A DNA stretch of 47,663 nucleotides, taken from contig JAISHE010000070.1 in the NCBI GenBank assembly GCA_031262745.1, positions 1 through 47,663 on the forward strand, given 5' to 3'. A program made the position numbers and the translations under genes. Below are positions 45,786 through 47,663 of this stretch, one piece after another. The stretch comes from Culturomica sp. (GTDB taxonomy: Bacteria; Bacteroidota; Bacteroidia; Bacteroidales; Marinifilaceae). Position 1 is the first letter of the stretch. The number at the start of each line of letters is the position of its first letter. Under the pieces are notes generated by a model. That model was not told where the DNA came from. It did not search any database and was given only the letters and a program-made list of their open reading frames with translations.

Positions 45786-47141
45786 TCAACTCATTCTTAT
45801 CCGCCATTCTTTGGGGAAATAATTATTGAGGCGATTACCGATGTTTTTAGCCCATCCGAGAGCAATATCATTAAAGGTAAGCAAAATCCAGTCTCCTTTT
45901 GCATTGTTTGCAGTGATTTCCTCTTTTCTAAGGTATTTGAGGGCGTCGGAAAGCTGTAGCGGAAGAACGTTGCATGCAGACTTATTAAGGTGAACATATA
46001 GTGCAAGAGGGTGGAGGAGTTTATACTTATTTCCGAAAATCTCCGCCATTTCGCAACCTTTATATGTTATTTTCAAATGTTTTTCCAACTCTTTTAGAAA
46101 ATCCGTATGTGCGGCAGGTAAAATGCCGCACATATTTCCTTTAAAATATGTATCCGTTTCTACGGTGGGATTAATCATTGCTGCAAGTTCCTTAGGCATA
46201 GCAATCTTTGGCGTTTTCTTGCTCTTCTTTTCGATTGTTACTTTGCCTTCACCTTTTTGCACTACGGTTATAAAGAAACCTTCACCCCGTGTTTTGTGAG
46301 GATAGAAACGATAACCGTTGTCGGCAGTGGGAGTTATAGTCTTGTAGGGATGTTCTACGCTTACACTTTTGCAATCGTAGTTGTTCAGCAGCCATTCGGT
46401 GATGAGTTCGTTTTCTTCCGGATTATAGGTGCATGTACTGTAGATTAGGAAACCGTCGGGTTTTAATGAATCCCAAACATCTGCCAAAATTCGCTTTTGC
46501 CTTGCTGCACACAGCGCAAGATTTTGTTCGCTCCATTCTTCGAGAGCCTTGCGCTCTTTGCGAAACATTCCTTCACCGGAACAAGGTGCATCAACGATAA
46601 CAATATCGAATGCACCGTTTAATGGTCGGAAATCAGCAGGGTCATTATTGCTTACCACTATATTATCGTAGCCCCAACGTATCACATTTTCTTTCAATAT
46701 CGCAGCTCGGCTTTGAATGACTTCGTTGGCAATCAGTAGGCTACCTTCGGGTAGGACGGAAGCCGTCAGAGTTGTCTTACCACCCGGCGAGGCGCATAAA
46801 TCCAACACTCTCAACGGTTGTTGGTCTGTTATTTGCCGCAACACATATCCTAAAAACATTGAACTTGCCTCTTGCACATAGTAGGCACCTCCGTGAAAGC
46901 AGGGGTCGAGCGTGAAAATCGGTCGCTGCTTTAAATAAAAGCCGTCGGAGCACCATTCCACTTTGTCGTCAATCTCCGCAGATTCAAATTGGGTCATTTT
47001 TTTCAGCGGATTCATTCTAACGCTCACGGGGGAAAGCTCGCTTAAAGCACTGTTGAAATCTTCAAATTCACCATTCAACAATCTTTCCATGCGCTTGCAA
47101 AACGCTTCCGGCAACGATATATGTTTATTCTCTAAAACCAT
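45786..47141 (-). CDS. rsmF: rRNA (cytosine-C5)-methyltransferase, RsmF-like
   Basis: 451 aa NOL1/NOP2/Sun family enzyme. VLDLCASPGGKTT is the SAM motif I, VDAPCSGEGMFRKE and YSTCTYNPEENE carry the two catalytic cysteines, and a C-terminal PUA-like part (LLTFNDIALGWAKNIGNRLNNYFPKEWRIR) with an intervening GYRFYPHKTRGEGFF matches RsmF rather than RsmB. E. coli RsmF methylates C1407 of 16S rRNA; the exact site here is inferred. The ATG at 47141 is preferred over an in-frame TTG six bases upstream. Confidence 0.9.
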   Translation of the reverse strand: MVLENKHISLPEAFCKRMERLLNGEFEDFNSALSELSPVSVRMNPLKKMTQFESAEIDDKVEWCSDGFYLKQRPIFTLDPCFHGGAYYVQEASSMFLGYVLRQITDQQPLRVLDLCASPGGKTTLTASVLPEGSLLIANEVIQSRAAILKENVIRWGYDNIVVSNNDPADFRPLNGAFDIVIVDAPCSGEGMFRKERKALEEWSEQNLALCAARQKRILADVWDSLKPDGFLIYSTCTYNPEENELITEWLLNNYDCKSVSVEHPYKTITPTADNGYRFYPHKTRGEGFFITVVQKGEGKVTIEKKSKKTPKIAMPKELAAMINPTVETDTYFKGNMCGILPAAHTDFLKELEKHLKITYKGCEMAEIFGNKYKLLHPLALYVHLNKSACNVLPLQLSDALKYLRKEEITANNAKGDWILLTFNDIALGWAKNIGNRLNNYFPKEWRIRMS

Positions 47142-47214
47142 TATCAAGCCCCTACAACATCCTTATTATAAATTTATCCGATAATTACAATCAAAGAACC
47201 GATTGAGAGAAGTG

Positions 47215-47287
47215 TGGAGAATATCGGAGTCGAACCGACGACCTCTTGCATGCCATGCAAGCGTTCTACCAACTGAACTACAACCCC
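47215..47287 (-). tRNA. tRNA-Ala (GGC anticodon) with mispaired acceptor stem
   Basis: On the minus strand the D arm (GTTC/GAAC), anticodon arm CTTGC-ATGGCAT-GCAAG with anticodon GGC, and T arm GTCGG/CCGAT are intact. The acceptor 5' strand is GGGGTTG and the 3' strand ATTCTCC: pairs 1-4 form, including the G3-U70 identity pair of tRNA-Ala, but positions 5-68 (T-T), 6-67 (T-T) and 7-66 (G-A) do not pair. Either half would pair well with a partner from a normal tRNA (CAACTCC or GGGGAAT). The gene is probably damaged, hybrid, or part of the contig junction. Confidence 0.8.
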
Positions 47288-47481
47288 AAATATTCAGAGT
47301 TAGAGAGTGAGAGAGTTAGAGAGTTGAAACACACAACCTGCTGACAAACACACACCGATTTTGCGGGGCAAAATCTTAACTCTGTGCCGGGCATGCGCCC
47401 GCACAACGAGCCATATTTTATATTTCTTCTTGCTAAATGTCAAATCAAATTGCTATATTATCCGGGTACAAGGAGTTTTCA
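47288..47481. other. Spacer containing the probable contig junction
   Basis: No gene. A low-complexity GAGAGTTAGAGAG run (47298-47325), then a hairpin GATTTTGC-GGG-GCAAAATC (about 47357-47375), then a GC-rich hairpin CGGGC-ATGC-GCCCG (about 47388-47401), then AT-rich DNA with AAGGAG. The composition shift suggests the join of two organisms lies here or at the tRNA. Confidence 0.5.
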
Positions 47482-47663
47482 ATGGATTATACTGCGCTGC
47501 GGACCGAGGCCGAGCAGAAAACCCAGCAGACGCTGGATGTATTAAGGGATGAATTTGCGGGACTGCGCACGGGACGTGCGTCGGTGCACCTGTTAGATGG
47601 TGTGCGCGTGCCGGTTTATGGCGCGGAAATGCCGCTGAATCAAATCGCGACCGTGGCCGCCAC
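47482..47663 (+). CDS. frr: Ribosome recycling factor, 5' part, alphaproteobacterial type
   Basis: 60 codons before the window ends. MDYTALRTEAEQKTQQTLDV followed by LRTGRASV and a VPVYGAEMPLNQIATV stretch is the N-terminal half of RRF, which releases the spent ribosome with EF-G. GC content (about 60%) and codon choice (GCG, CTG, CGC) are unlike the rest of the window, and a classical AAGGAG Shine-Dalgarno site lies 6 bases before the ATG, while the Bacteroidota genes here do not rely on one. pyrH, the normal upstream neighbour in Alphaproteobacteria, is missing. Confidence 0.93.
   Translation, partial: MDYTALRTEAEQKTQQTLDVLRDEFAGLRTGRASVHLLDGVRVPVYGAEMPLNQIATVAA

Noticed and set aside
47361..47552. 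63-codon frame at the contig end
   Set aside because: It crosses two hairpins and overlaps frr in another frame; frr is clearly the real gene.

Overview
The window is almost entirely one low-GC Bacteroidota (probably Bacteroidales) chromosome segment. The evidence is TAnnTTTG-type -7 promoter boxes with little use of Shine-Dalgarno sites, lipoproteins with an acidic patch after the lipobox Cys, a Wzi-type capsule barrel, DUF5686, DUF1573, an HU-CCDC81-like protein, BACON/FISUMP surface modules and a half-length GT5 protein typical of this phylum. The last ~180 bases do not belong: they encode the start of a GC-rich, alphaproteobacterial-looking ribosome recycling factor (frr). The contig is therefore probably a metagenomic chimera, joined somewhere between the tRNA-Ala at 47215-47287 and about 47460.

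Layout. 1-707: a partial AAA+ ATPase of the DUF4143 type (minus strand) with three palindromes at exact 33-bp spacing over its promoter. 870-6352: a minus-strand surface-glycan operon (zinc-ribbon methyltransferase, two GT2 enzymes, a CMP-sugar synthetase-like protein, a DRE-TIM aldolase, a GT52 glycosyltransferase). The last three look like a self-contained route to a CMP-activated 2-keto sugar acid made by an unusual aldolase. 6353-6829: a non-coding stretch with eleven 21-bp units in perfect register, followed by a consensus DnaA box. 6830-16511: tRNA(CAU), rlmH, DUF1573, pssA, HU-like protein, GT5-like protein, and a tightly overlapping hisS-hutH-lptF/G-fmt operon.

16508-25173: an outer-membrane barrel, DUF5686, then an acyltransferase-omega-amidase-trmD-DJ-1-guaB-skp series of envelope and housekeeping genes. 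25145-30544: a GT2, an ArnT/PMT-like glycosyltransferase, and a polyprenyl-phosphate GT2 + LAB_N membrane protein + AI-2E-family permease, a plausible lipid A/envelope glycan modification group. Rubrerythrin follows.

31394-37406: the accessory region. A giant surface lipoprotein (1451 aa if one frameshift is repaired) carries nine exactly 303-bp repeats and ends in a FISUMP domain whose last ~65 codons look like the variable region of a diversity-generating retroelement. It is followed by a dense cluster of palindromes and a second DUF4143 ATPase. 37672-42146: an overlapping four-gene operon made of a GH92 alpha-mannosidase derivative that has lost its catalytic barrel in frame, an IspD/TarI-like cytidylyltransferase, Wzi and a GT4. 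42166-47141: a minus-strand set of ddl, lysA, lysC (cell-wall and lysine supply) and an RsmF-like rRNA methyltransferase, then tRNA-Ala with a mispaired acceptor stem.
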